A stretch of 41,115 nt of DNA, from NCBI GenBank assembly GCA_964625175.1, contig CAZVAO010000007.1, positions 1 to 41,115 on the forward strand, in the 5' to 3' direction. The stretch is from CAZVAO01 sp964625175 (GTDB taxonomy: Bacteria > Bacillota > UBA994 > PWPR01). The notes under the pieces are model-generated. The model saw only the letters and a program-made list of their open reading frames with translations. It was not told the DNA's origin and ran no database searches. Position numbers and translations under genes: made by a program. This document shows positions 32,474-41,040 of this stretch, one piece after another; position 1 is the stretch's first letter, and each line of letters begins with the position of its first letter.

Positions 32474-33181
32474 ATGAAAATCACGGTATTAACTCTATTC
32501 CCTGAAATGATTAACCAATCTTTGGGGCACAGTATTATATCTAAGGCTTTAGCTAAAGATTTGTTAGAAGTTGAAGTACTCGATTTACGCGATTTTACAA
32601 CCGATAAGCATCATACTGCAGATGATTCCCCATTTGGTGGGGGAGCTGGCATGGTCATGAAGCCGGAACCGATTTTTCGAGCATTTGATTATTTAAACGT
32701 GCAAAACAAGAATTTTAGGTCCATCTTTATGACACCTCAAGGGATCGTGCTTGACCACCAGCATGTTGTGCGTTTGGTTGAGGAAGACCATATCGTTATA
32801 CTATGTGGCCACTACGAGGGAATCGATGAAAGAGTGCGAGAGCAATTAATTGATGAAGAAATTTCGATTGGTGATTATGTGTTAACTGGTGGTGAGTTGC
32901 CAGCATTAGTTCTAATTGATGCTGTAGCCCGTTTTATTCCTGGGGTATTAGGTAATAATGCCAGCTTGGATAGTGAGTCATTTACAAATGAACTTTTAGA
33001 CTATCCACAATATACTCGGCCACGAGTTTTTCGCGGTTTAGAGGTTCCTCCAGTTCTATTATCAGGTAATCATCAACAAATAGCAGCATGGCGTTCCGAG
33101 CAAGCGCTTAAACGCACTAAAGCTGTTAGACCGGATTTATTAGAATCCAAAAATATTAAATATCTCAGAAAGGGTGAATAG
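32474..33181 (+). CDS. trmD: tRNA (guanine37-N1)-methyltransferase
   Basis: 235 residues from ATG 32474, a SPOUT trefoil-knot methyltransferase making m1G37 with S-adenosylmethionine. Knot motifs LCGHYEGIDERV and ISIGDYVLTGGELPALVLID are present, as is GGGAGMVMKPEP. The frame is open from 32432, but MKITVLTLFPEM is the normal start; GGAG is 10 bases upstream. rplS starts 2 bases after the stop. Confidence 0.96.
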   Translation: MKITVLTLFPEMINQSLGHSIISKALAKDLLEVEVLDLRDFTTDKHHTADDSPFGGGAGMVMKPEPIFRAFDYLNVQNKNFRSIFMTPQGIVLDHQHVVRLVEEDHIVILCGHYEGIDERVREQLIDEEISIGDYVLTGGELPALVLIDAVARFIPGVLGNNASLDSESFTNELLDYPQYTRPRVFRGLEVPPVLLSGNHQQIAAWRSEQALKRTKAVRPDLLESKNIKYLRKGE

Positions 33182-33183
33182 TA

Positions 33184-33531
33184 ATGGATATACTTCGCTC
33201 TATAGAGCAGAAGCAAATGCGTGATGACATCCCTTCTTTTAAAACGGGTGACACTGTTAAAGTGCACGTGAAAGTTAAAGAAGGTAATCGTGAGAGAATT
33301 CAGGTTTTTGAAGGTATTGTCATTAAGCGTCACGGTGGTGGTTTGAAAGAAACCTTTACTGTCCGCCGCGTATCTTATGGTATCGGCACAGAACGTGTAT
33401 TCCCGCTTCATACTCCACGGATTGACCATATTGAAGTCGTTCGTCACGGTAGAGTTCGACGTGCTAAACTGTATTATCTTCGTGACCGTACAGGTAAAGC
33501 CGCAAGAATCAAAGAACGACGTACTAGATAA
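33184..33531 (+). CDS. rplS: 50S ribosomal protein L19
   Basis: A 115-residue protein with the L19 core: FKTGDTVKVHVKVKEGNRER, FEGIVIKRHGGG and a basic C-terminus RRAKLYYLRDRTGKAARIKE. It is the last gene of the rpsP-trmD-rplS ribosomal cluster, preceded by AAAGGGTGAATAG. A weak terminator follows. Confidence 0.97.
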   Translation: MDILRSIEQKQMRDDIPSFKTGDTVKVHVKVKEGNRERIQVFEGIVIKRHGGGLKETFTVRRVSYGIGTERVFPLHTPRIDHIEVVRHGRVRRAKLYYLRDRTGKAARIKERRTR

Positions 33532-33540
33532 TTATATAAA

Positions 33541-33596
33541 ATACTCCTTTATATTTAATAGCAAATCGCTGTTAGACTTAAGGGAGTGTTTTTATT
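33541..33596 (+). terminator. Probable terminator after rplS
   Basis: ATACTCCTT (33541-33549) pairs with AAGGGAGTGT (33580-33589) with one bulged base. The long loop contains a small AGC/GCT stem. A T5 tract follows at 33589-33593. Confidence 0.5.
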
Positions 33597-33669
33597 TAGT
33601 GCGAACTCCAATTTTGATCATTGTTCATGAAATATTCATAAAACGCTATAAAACAACGATGTATTACGT

Positions 33670-33675
33670 TATAAT
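33670..33675 (+). promoter_or_regulatory. Possible -10 box for lepB
   Basis: A perfect TATAAT (33670-33675), 26 bases before the lepB ATG. No convincing -35 is found at 16-18 bases, so this is tentative. Confidence 0.35.
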
Positions 33676-33701
33676 AAGGTGTTGTGTTTAGGAGTGGTAA
33701 G

Positions 33702-34217
33702 ATGACTAAAAAGGTCTATGAGTTGATTATATTAGTAGTTGTAGCAATTATACTTGCAGTATGTATTAGAACTTTTGTCGCTGAAATATATATTGTCTAT
33801 GGAGACTCTATGTTGCCAAACCTGCATGATGGCGATAAGATTATGATTTCCAAAATGATCGACGATATCACTAGTTACCAACGAGGCGATATCGTTGTGA
33901 TTGATGATCACTTGGATCGTAATCAGAATATTGTTAAACGGATTATTGCTTTACCTGGAGACCGCATAGCGATTCAGGACAACCATGTTTTTATTAATGG
34001 TGATCTGCTAGAGGAGCCTTATTTGAATAACAGTACTGAGGGGTCGTATGTGGAGGCTGTGGTGCCAGTTGGTAAATTCTTTGTGATGGGTGATAATCGC
34101 AGCTGTAGTCTGGATAGTCGTTATTCGGAAATTGGTTTTGTTGAGTACACACGTTTCAAAGGCAAGGCTTTTTCTGTGGTTTGGCCACCCGCAAACTGGC
34201 AAATAATTACAAGATAA
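33702..34217 (+). CDS. lepB: Signal peptidase I
   Basis: 171 residues from ATG 33702 (AGGAG 7 bases upstream; the frame is open from 33684). One N-terminal membrane segment (about 6-22) precedes the catalytic Ser S36 (YGDSMLPNL) and Lys K79 (VKRIIALPGDRI). The conserved GDNRSCSLDSRY box lies toward the C-terminus. It removes signal peptides from proteins delivered by the SRP/Sec route, whose GTPases are encoded just upstream. It is the short Gram-positive type. Confidence 0.95.
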   Translation: MTKKVYELIILVVVAIILAVCIRTFVAEIYIVYGDSMLPNLHDGDKIMISKMIDDITSYQRGDIVVIDDHLDRNQNIVKRIIALPGDRIAIQDNHVFINGDLLEEPYLNNSTEGSYVEAVVPVGKFFVMGDNRSCSLDSRYSEIGFVEYTRFKGKAFSVVWPPANWQIITR

Positions 34218-34229
34218 GGAGGACTATTT

Positions 34230-35057
34230 ATGAGTGTTCATTGGTATCCTGGCCATATGGCCAAAGCCCGCCGTCAAATAGAAAGTAATTTAGCAAAAGT
34301 CGATGTAGTCCTTGAGGTTCGTGATGCACGAATCCCTTTGTCGAGTGCGAATCCCATTATCGAGGATATTTTAGGCAATAAGCCCCGTGTGATTATCCTC
34401 AATAAAGCAGATCTAGCGGATCCTCAACTTAGTAAAGATTGGGTGGACTATTTTAAATCTCAAGACCTTTTAACTATTTTGACTGTTAGCACAGGTGGAA
34501 AATTTACAAAACGTGATCTTAATTTTATAGTTGAGTATTCCACGACGTTTGTGAGGAAGAGCAAGGTGACTAAGAAGGCGATGCGTGTTCCTCGTGTTAT
34601 GGTTGTCGGCATTCCCAATGTCGGGAAATCCTCACTGATCAATGCTTTGGTCGGAAAAAGATCCGCACGTATAGGCGCTAAACCTGGCTTAACGAGGGGT
34701 CAGCAGATGATTAACATTAAGGGGCAAATACAGTTACTTGATTCACCGGGTGTTTTATGGCCAAAATTAGATGACCAAGTGGCTGCCTGTCGAATGGCAT
34801 CAACAGGAGCAATCTCTAGTGTGGGGTATCCACTTGATGATATTGCTGGGTATATCCATGAGGTCCTGAAAGAAAAGGGTCTGGCTACTGAAGAGACACT
34901 TGCAGAGTATTTGCTGAATTTTGCTCAGAGAAGAGGGTTTTTACTGCCGGGCCAACTCTATGATTTAGAGAGAGCAAAAGCTGTCATATTATCTGAATTC
35001 CGCACGGGCAAGTATGGACGATTTACTTTGGAAAGGCCGCCATTGCATCATGAATAA
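34230..35057 (+). CDS. rbgA: Ribosome biogenesis GTPase RbgA (YlqF)
   Basis: A 275-residue circularly permuted GTPase needed for late 50S assembly. The G4 motif NKAD (58-61) comes before the G1 P-loop GIPNVGKSS (127-135), which is the permuted order. G2/G3 appear as KPGLTRGQQ and LLDSPGVLWP. The N-terminal WYPGHMAKA is the family hallmark. AAGGAGG lies 8 bases before the ATG. Confidence 0.97.
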   Translation: MSVHWYPGHMAKARRQIESNLAKVDVVLEVRDARIPLSSANPIIEDILGNKPRVIILNKADLADPQLSKDWVDYFKSQDLLTILTVSTGGKFTKRDLNFIVEYSTTFVRKSKVTKKAMRVPRVMVVGIPNVGKSSLINALVGKRSARIGAKPGLTRGQQMINIKGQIQLLDSPGVLWPKLDDQVAACRMASTGAISSVGYPLDDIAGYIHEVLKEKGLATEETLAEYLLNFAQRRGFLLPGQLYDLERAKAVILSEFRTGKYGRFTLERPPLHHE

Positions 35058-35838
35058 ACAAGGTCTTACGATTAAAGAAGCCGCATTACAACTAGAAGCG
35101 TGTCGCAATGATGCGTGTAAACATGATGCTTTGCGAGAGGCTTTGGCCTGCGATGAGCGGCAGGGGATTCAAAGAATTTTAGAACGCGAACAACGCTACT
35201 TAAGAAAATGTGCGGCTGAAAAACGACATATGGAAGAAATGCTAGAAACAGAATTAGCTTATCACGCTCAGGGCTATCGCTACATTGCGGGCGTAGATGA
35301 AGTCGGTCGAGGTCCCTTGGCAGGCCCGGTCGTAGCTGCAAGTGTCATTCTGCCTCTTGATTTTTCTGCTAATCGCTTGCTTGATGATTCTAAAAAGCTG
35401 AAGGCTGAAGTCCGCGACCAATTATTTGAACGAATATTAGGCGAAGCTTTGGCAATCGGTCTAGGACTCAGAACACCAGCCGAAATTGATCGCGATAATA
35501 TCCTTGTTTCATCACTTGCTGCGATGAAGGATGCCGTCAATAATTTAGAGATTGCAGCTGACCTTGTGTTGGTTGATGGCAATCAAAAAATTCCTATTCT
35601 AAATATCAAACAACATGTTATAATAGGTGGCGATGCCAAAGTTAGGGTCATTTCAGCGGCTTCAATTGTCGCTAAAGTGGTTCGTGATCGCTTAATGACC
35701 TACTTTGATGGTTTATATCCGCAATATCTTTTTGCCCGCAACAAAGGGTATCCCACTGCCGAGCATCGGGCAGCATTATTACTTAACGGATCTACGCCAC
35801 TTCACCGACTTAGCTTTTTGAAAGGTTTGCATGAGTAA
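35050..35838 (+). CDS. rnhB: Ribonuclease HII
   Basis: 262 residues from ATG 35050, overlapping rbgA by 8 bases (frame open from 35014). An N-terminal helical extension of about 75 residues, found in many Bacillota RNases HII, precedes the catalytic start AGVDEVGRGPLAGP with D83 and E84. Other expected acidic sites appear in LVLVDGNQKI and the later helices. It removes ribonucleotides from DNA. Confidence 0.95.
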   Translation: MNKQGLTIKEAALQLEACRNDACKHDALREALACDERQGIQRILEREQRYLRKCAAEKRHMEEMLETELAYHAQGYRYIAGVDEVGRGPLAGPVVAASVILPLDFSANRLLDDSKKLKAEVRDQLFERILGEALAIGLGLRTPAEIDRDNILVSSLAAMKDAVNNLEIAADLVLVDGNQKIPILNIKQHVIIGGDAKVRVISAASIVAKVVRDRLMTYFDGLYPQYLFARNKGYPTAEHRAALLLNGSTPLHRLSFLKGLHE

Positions 35839-36196
35839 GCACATTGAGCTAGGTAAACGCGGAGAACAAATAGCCATCCAGTTTTTAAAGCGCAAGGGTT
35901 ATCAGATCATTGTGCAAAATTGGCGATGCCCATTTGGTGAATTGGACATCATAGCCAAGCATCATAACATTCTAGTTTTTGTCGAAGTAAAGACTAGAAG
36001 TGGTGCCTCCTTTGGGTTTCCTGAAGAGTCTGTTAACACGACCAAGCAAAGACGTTTGAGGAAACTTGCAGAATATTATCTGATGAAGGAGCGCATCTCT
36101 CCCAATTGCCAGCTGCGGTTTGACTGTATCGCTATGATTTTAGACGATAGTGCCAGACCACGGTATTTCCGACATATAAAGAATATATTTTTTTAG
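35831..36196 (+). CDS. yraN: YraN/UPF0102 family nuclease-fold protein
   Basis: A 121-residue protein with a restriction-endonuclease-like fold: GKRGEQIAIQFLKRKGY, then GELDIIAKHHNILVFVEVKTR, whose E, D and E-V-K residues match the PD-(D/E)xK active site. It overlaps the rnhB end by 8 bases, the usual Bacillota neighbourhood. The cellular role is not established. Confidence 0.92.
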   Translation: MSKHIELGKRGEQIAIQFLKRKGYQIIVQNWRCPFGELDIIAKHHNILVFVEVKTRSGASFGFPEESVNTTKQRRLRKLAEYYLMKERISPNCQLRFDCIAMILDDSARPRYFRHIKNIFF

Positions 36197-36207
36197 GAGG
36201 TTAGAAG

Positions 36208-37527
36208 GTGACTGCGGTAACATTTAAAGGAGGTATACATCCTCCAGAGTTTAAAGAACTAACAGAACATCTGGCAATCGAAACGATGCCAATTCCTGCA
36301 ACTGTGACAATCCCCATGAGCCAACATATAGGCGCTCCTTGCAAGCCCTTAGTCAAAATCAATGATTTGGTTTTAGTTGGTCAGAAAATCGGTGAAATGG
36401 GTGGCTTTGTATCAGCCCCCGTACATTCATCTGTATCGGGAAAAGTAAAACGGGTTTTAACGCGTGAAGTCGTAAGTGGACAAGTTGATACCTGTATTAT
36501 CATCGAAAGCGATGGGGAAGATCAATGGATTGAAGGTTGCGATCTTGATCGTAAACTGGAAGATTTAACAAGTAAAGAAATCGTTGACATTATCAAAGAG
36601 GCAGGCATAACAGGTCTAGGTGGAGCAGGTTTTCCGACCTATGTCAAACTTCTCCCTCCAGAAGATGTTAAATTGGATAGCATCATCTTGAATGGTGCGG
36701 AATGCGAGCCTTTTTTAAATTGCGATAATCGATTGATGATTGAAGAAAGCGCAAAAGTTGCAGAAGGCTTACTCGCTTTCATGAAAGCGGTCAATGTTGA
36801 TCGCGGCTATATTGCGATCGAAAACAATAAACCTGAGGCCATTAAACAGATGCAGGAAGCGATTAAAAGCTACCCATCACTTAAGGTCGTTCCAATGGTA
36901 ACCAAGTATCCACAAGGTGGAGAGAAACAGATCATTGCCTCTGTCTTAAATCGGACGGTCCCTTCGGGTAAATTGCCAATGCATATCGGCGTTGTTGTTT
37001 GCAATATTCATACAGCTGTTGCGGTTGCAGAAGCTGTTAAATCAGGTAAGCCACTTATTGAGCGGGTCATGACCGTTAGTGGAAGAGCCGCTAACAAACC
37101 CGCTAATCTCCGTGTTCGTATCGGAACGATGATGAGCGAAGTCGTTGAATACAGTGGTGGATTTGCAGAAGATACGGGTAAAATTGTAGTCAGCGCGCCT
37201 ATGACGGGTTTTGCGCAATACCACCTCGATTTCCCAACTGAGAAACGTATTGGCGGTATTGTGGCTTTTAAAGAGTCAGAGATTGATCGAACCCCAGAAT
37301 CTGCTTGTATTCGTTGCGGGCGTTGCGTCGATGCTTGTCCCATTAACTTAGTTCCAAGCAAGCTAGATAAGTTATCGCGCTTTGAAAAGTATGACGAAGC
37401 AGCTACGAATCATGTATTAGATTGTATTGAATGTGGTGCTTGCACCTATATTTGTCCAGCCAAGCGAAATTTAATTCAATCAATAAAACTTGCTAAGAAC
37501 GAAGTTCGGGCAAGGATGAGAAGATAG
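36208..37527 (+). CDS. rnfC: Rnf complex subunit RnfC
   Basis: A 439-residue peripheral subunit that holds the NAD(H) and FMN site of the Rnf ferredoxin:NAD+ oxidoreductase. FKGGIHPPEFKE opens the protein. GLGGAGFPTYVKL and LNGAECEPFLNCD mark the Complex I 51-kDa-like nucleotide domain. Two [4Fe-4S] motifs lie at C367, C370, C373, C377 and C406, C409, C412, C416. The start is GTG 36208, 7 bases after AGGAGG. It heads the order C-D-G-E-A-B typical of anaerobic Bacillota. No promoter is obvious in the 11-base gap from yraN. Confidence 0.97.
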   Translation: MTAVTFKGGIHPPEFKELTEHLAIETMPIPATVTIPMSQHIGAPCKPLVKINDLVLVGQKIGEMGGFVSAPVHSSVSGKVKRVLTREVVSGQVDTCIIIESDGEDQWIEGCDLDRKLEDLTSKEIVDIIKEAGITGLGGAGFPTYVKLLPPEDVKLDSIILNGAECEPFLNCDNRLMIEESAKVAEGLLAFMKAVNVDRGYIAIENNKPEAIKQMQEAIKSYPSLKVVPMVTKYPQGGEKQIIASVLNRTVPSGKLPMHIGVVVCNIHTAVAVAEAVKSGKPLIERVMTVSGRAANKPANLRVRIGTMMSEVVEYSGGFAEDTGKIVVSAPMTGFAQYHLDFPTEKRIGGIVAFKESEIDRTPESACIRCGRCVDACPINLVPSKLDKLSRFEKYDEAATNHVLDCIECGACTYICPAKRNLIQSIKLAKNEVRARMRR

Positions 37528-37540
37528 GGGGGTAGGTCAT

Positions 37541-38446
37541 ATGAATTTAGTTGTTACCCATAGTCCCCATTTGAGGACTAAAGACTCAACTCAGCGGATT
37601 ATGAAAGATGTTTTAATTGCTTTGATACCAGTTAGTATTTCCGGAATTTTAACATTTGGGTTGGACGCATTAGTGCTGATGCTTGGCTGTATGGTGAGTG
37701 CGATGTTAACAGAGGCCCTTCTCAAGAACGGTTTCAAGGGATTAACTGGCAAGAAAATATTCGGTGATGGCAGCGCAGCGATTACGGGTTTGATTCTTGC
37801 TCAAGTCATCACGCCGTTATTACCGCTTTGGATGGCAATGTTAGGCTCCGCTTTAGCGATTTTTATTGGTAAACACGTATTTGGGGGGATTGGGCAAAAT
37901 CCATTTAACCCGGCTTTAGTGGGACGAGCTATACTATTTACTGCTTTTCCCGTATACATGTCGAAATGGCAATTGGTTGATACTGTATCAACAGCCACGC
38001 CTCTCGTTGCTGGAAGTAGCGATTATCTACGCTTATTTATCGGTAATTATGGGGGTTGTTTAGGAGAGACATCAGTTTTAGCTATTTTACTGGGCGCTTT
38101 ATTTTTGCTTTATCGTGGGCATATATCGTGGCATATTCCAGTCGCATATCTAGCTACGACAGCAGCGCTTTCTGTTGCATTTGGGGTTGATCCCATCTTT
38201 GCTGTGATGGCTGGTGGTGTTGCCTATGGTGCGGTATTCATGGCAACCGATATGGTTACCTCACCGATTACGAAAACAGGTCAATTGGTTTTTGGCGTAG
38301 GGTGTGGCTTAATCACTGTGATCATTCGTGAAATGGGTGCTTTACCTGAAGGAGTCATGTTTTCAATTCTAATTATGAATGCCTTAACACCATTGATTGA
38401 TAAAGTTGTAAAACCCCATCTTTTTGGAGGTGTTAAGAATGCCTAA
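37541..38446 (+). CDS. rnfD: Rnf complex subunit RnfD
   Basis: A 301-residue integral membrane subunit with several hydrophobic segments. The covalent FMN site is the Thr in STATPL (T153 expected), and IGQNPFNPALVGRA is a family motif. It forms part of the ion-conducting core. The ribosome site is a run of G just before the ATG. The stop overlaps rnfG by 8 bases. Confidence 0.96.
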   Translation: MNLVVTHSPHLRTKDSTQRIMKDVLIALIPVSISGILTFGLDALVLMLGCMVSAMLTEALLKNGFKGLTGKKIFGDGSAAITGLILAQVITPLLPLWMAMLGSALAIFIGKHVFGGIGQNPFNPALVGRAILFTAFPVYMSKWQLVDTVSTATPLVAGSSDYLRLFIGNYGGCLGETSVLAILLGALFLLYRGHISWHIPVAYLATTAALSVAFGVDPIFAVMAGGVAYGAVFMATDMVTSPITKTGQLVFGVGCGLITVIIREMGALPEGVMFSILIMNALTPLIDKVVKPHLFGGVKNA

Positions 38447-38987
38447 ATCTCTAAAATTAGTATTGGTTTTAACCATCATCTGTATTATTTCTGCTACGAT
38501 GCTTTCTTATGTCTATAATGAAATTGCAGCTCCAATCATCAAAGAACGCACCTTGGCTCAGTCTCTGGAAATTCTAAACGAGATGCTCCCTGGAGCCGAT
38601 GATTATCAATTCATTACGGCTGAAGATTCTGATAAGGTACTCTACTATGTAGCTACGAAGAACAATGAACCTTTTGGGATTGCCATCCCAACTAGTGCCG
38701 TGGGATTCGGTGGCTCTGTTGATTTAATGGTCATCTGTGAAATGAACGGTCAAATAAGCACAGTAAAAGTAATGGCTCAATTAGAAACACCGGGTTATGG
38801 CGATCGTATCCTCACTGAACCGTGGTTTCTAGAGCAATATGATGGCATGAATTTGGCATCCGATAACTTCGATCTGGGATCAACGGTTGATGCTTTGGCA
38901 GGGGCTACTGTCACTTCTAAAGCAGCCAATAAAGCGATTACTAAGGCTGCAGAGTTTTTCCGCGATACAATATCGGGAGGTAATTAG
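38439..38987 (+). CDS. rnfG: Rnf complex subunit RnfG
   Basis: 182 residues from ATG 38439 (GGAGG upstream; the frame is open from 38424). One N-terminal membrane helix (about 6-26) anchors an outer FMN-binding domain. The flavinylation motif is DALAGATVTS with T159 as the expected FMN-linked residue; Ala replaces the usual Ser/Thr before GAT. The ApbE flavin transferase needed for this is not in the window. Confidence 0.95.
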   Translation: MPKSLKLVLVLTIICIISATMLSYVYNEIAAPIIKERTLAQSLEILNEMLPGADDYQFITAEDSDKVLYYVATKNNEPFGIAIPTSAVGFGGSVDLMVICEMNGQISTVKVMAQLETPGYGDRILTEPWFLEQYDGMNLASDNFDLGSTVDALAGATVTSKAANKAITKAAEFFRDTISGGN

Positions 38988-38989
38988 AA

Positions 38990-39595
38990 ATGTCATTTAT
39001 GCAAAGATTTCGTAATGGTATTATCACCGAGAACCCTGTATTTGTGATGCTGCTGGGGATGTGCCCGACCTTAGGGGTTACGACTACGGCCACAAATGCG
39101 ATCGGTATGGGATTAGCGACGACATTTGTTTTACTTGGTTCAAATATCGTGATATCAATATTGCGAAAAATTATTCCAGGTGAAGTTCGTATTCCTGCTT
39201 TTATTGTGGTTATCGCTACGTTTGTAACCATGGTTGATCTATTAATGCTCTCTTATCTACCTGACTTACATAAGGTATTGGGCATATTTATTCCTTTAAT
39301 CGTTGTAAACTGTTTAATTCTTCAAAGAGCTGAGGCCTTAGCTTCGAAAGCTTCAATCATTGAATCCATCGGTGATGGCTTAGGAATGGGTATTGGATTT
39401 ACGATGGCCATTACGATTTTGGGTTCGATCCGTGAACTATTAGGATCAGGCGCGATTTTTGGTTTTCAACTCATTCCTGGTTATATTCCTTTCCGGGTGA
39501 TGTCGAGTTCCACAGGTGCGTTTATCACCTTAGGATTAATACTAGCATTTATTCGTTGGTATGGGTTTCGTAAAAAAGGAGGTAAACAAGCATGA
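38990..39595 (+). CDS. rnfE: Rnf complex subunit RnfE
   Basis: A 201-residue membrane protein paralogous to RnfA, with about six hydrophobic segments and family sequences NPVFVMLLGMCPTLGVTT and GSIRELLGSG. RnfA and RnfE together coordinate an iron-sulfur centre within the membrane core; the cysteine is in GMCPTLG. GGGAGG precedes the ATG. Its last 4 bases overlap rnfA (ATGA). Confidence 0.96.
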   Translation: MSFMQRFRNGIITENPVFVMLLGMCPTLGVTTTATNAIGMGLATTFVLLGSNIVISILRKIIPGEVRIPAFIVVIATFVTMVDLLMLSYLPDLHKVLGIFIPLIVVNCLILQRAEALASKASIIESIGDGLGMGIGFTMAITILGSIRELLGSGAIFGFQLIPGYIPFRVMSSSTGAFITLGLILAFIRWYGFRKKGGKQA

Positions 39596-40170
39596 TTAAA
39601 TCGCTATTAGTTATTTTAGCCAGTGCTGCGATCGTTAATAACTTTGTGTTTAAACAAGTTTTAGGGATATGTCCCTTCCTTGGCGTTTCAAATAAAGTCG
39701 AAACATCACTCGGGATGGGTGCTGCAGTTACATTTGTAATGGCGATGGCTTCAGCCGTTACTTGGACCTTACAAAAGTACCTGTTAGAACCATTAAAGCT
39801 TGAATATTTGCAGACGATCATGTTTATTTTAGTTATCGCAACGCTTGTGCAATTGGTAGAAATGTTTATTAAGAAGTCTAGTCCAACGCTTTATCAGGCG
39901 CTTGGCGTGTTTCTTCCTCTGATTACAACGAATTGTGCGGTATTAGGTGTTGCACTTCTGAATATCACGAGTGAATATAATCTCATTGAATCTGTTTTTA
40001 ATGGTGTGGGTGCAGCTTTAGGCTTTACCTTGGCACTTGTCCTCTTAGCTGGTATTCGCGAACGACTTGATGAGAGCGATATTCAACTCTCTTTCCAAGG
40101 TTTGCCCATAGCATTAATTACTGCTGGAATTCTAGCTCTAGCCTTCAGTGGCTTCCAGGGCGTAATCTAG
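39592..40170 (+). CDS. rnfA: Rnf complex subunit RnfA
   Basis: A 192-residue membrane protein with about six hydrophobic segments. NNFVFKQVLGICPFLGVS and a mirrored FLPLITTNCAVLGVALL each carry one cysteine, as expected for the intramembrane iron-sulfur site shared with RnfE. It starts in a 4-base overlap with rnfE, with GGAGG upstream. Confidence 0.97.
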   Translation: MIKSLLVILASAAIVNNFVFKQVLGICPFLGVSNKVETSLGMGAAVTFVMAMASAVTWTLQKYLLEPLKLEYLQTIMFILVIATLVQLVEMFIKKSSPTLYQALGVFLPLITTNCAVLGVALLNITSEYNLIESVFNGVGAALGFTLALVLLAGIRERLDESDIQLSFQGLPIALITAGILALAFSGFQGVI

Positions 40171-40185
40171 AAAGGCGGTAGAAAA

Positions 40186-40971
40186 ATGTTAGAAGCTGTT
40201 CTTGCTTTAAGTGGCTTAGGTTTACTGTTTGCTGTTTTACTTGCTATTGGATCCAAAGCATTTCATGTTGAAATTGATCCACGGGAAGAAGAGGTTTTAT
40301 GGGCACTTCCAGGAGCAAACTGTGGCGGTTGTGGTTATCCAGGGTGTGCGGGATTTGCAGCGGCTGTCATTAGTGGCGAGGCTGCGGTGGATGGTTGCCC
40401 AGTTGGTGGCGCCGCGCTAGCGAAAGTACTGGGTGAAATTATGGGCCAAGAAGCCCCAACCGGTAACAAGAAGATTGCAAAAGTGATGTGTCGTGGCGAT
40501 CGTGAAATTGCGCCAGAACGTTTTAAATATGATGGTATTATGACATGCCAGGCTGCAACGAGTGTAGCTAGTGGCTTTAAAGGGTGTACATTTGGCTGTT
40601 TAGGTCTCGGCGATTGCGTGGAAGCGTGTGCTTTCGATGCCTTAAAAATTGGTGAGAATGGGTTACCAATCGTTGATGCTGAAAAATGCGTAAGTTGTGG
40701 GAAATGTGTTTTAGCTTGCCCCCGAAACCTTATGCAAATGGTCGATGAGACAAAGAAAGTCCATATACTCTGTAGTTCCCATGCCAAGGGAGCAGACACC
40801 CGCAAAGTATGTAAAGAAGGGTGTATAGCCTGTCAATTGTGTGTGAAGAATTGTCCAGTCGGAGCCATTTCTATGGATAATAACGTGGCAGTGATTGATT
40901 ATGAAAAATGTATCAACTGTGGACTGTGCGTAGCTAAGTGTCCGATGCATACGATTGAACAGGAAGAATAA
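40186..40971 (+). CDS. rnfB: Rnf complex subunit RnfB, ferredoxin-type
   Basis: A 261-residue subunit that takes electrons from reduced ferredoxin. An N-terminal membrane helix (about 3-22) is followed by a Fe-S domain with C46, C49, C54 and C71 (ANCGGCGYPGCAG). Further cysteine clusters follow, including CVSCGKCVLACP, CIACQLCVKNCP and CINCGLCVAKCP. AAAGGCGG precedes the ATG. It closes the operon and is followed by a terminator. Confidence 0.97.
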   Translation: MLEAVLALSGLGLLFAVLLAIGSKAFHVEIDPREEEVLWALPGANCGGCGYPGCAGFAAAVISGEAAVDGCPVGGAALAKVLGEIMGQEAPTGNKKIAKVMCRGDREIAPERFKYDGIMTCQAATSVASGFKGCTFGCLGLGDCVEACAFDALKIGENGLPIVDAEKCVSCGKCVLACPRNLMQMVDETKKVHILCSSHAKGADTRKVCKEGCIACQLCVKNCPVGAISMDNNVAVIDYEKCINCGLCVAKCPMHTIEQEE

Positions 40972-40997
40972 TCATTAATTAATAATCAAAAAAGTTG

Positions 40998-41022
40998 CGA
41001 GGTCGATTTCGGCCTCGTTTTT
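40998..41022 (+). terminator. Terminator of the rnf operon
   Basis: An 8-bp stem (40998-41005 with 41010-41017, one G-U pair, loop ATTT) is followed by T5 at 41018-41022. Confidence 0.88.
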
Positions 41023-41040
41023 GTTTGATTTCACGGTAAT

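Noticed and set aside
40335..40805. A 156-codon open frame opposite rnfB
   Set aside because: It lies wholly antisense to a well-supported ferredoxin gene, whose GC-rich Cys/Gly codons keep the other strand open, and it resembles no family.
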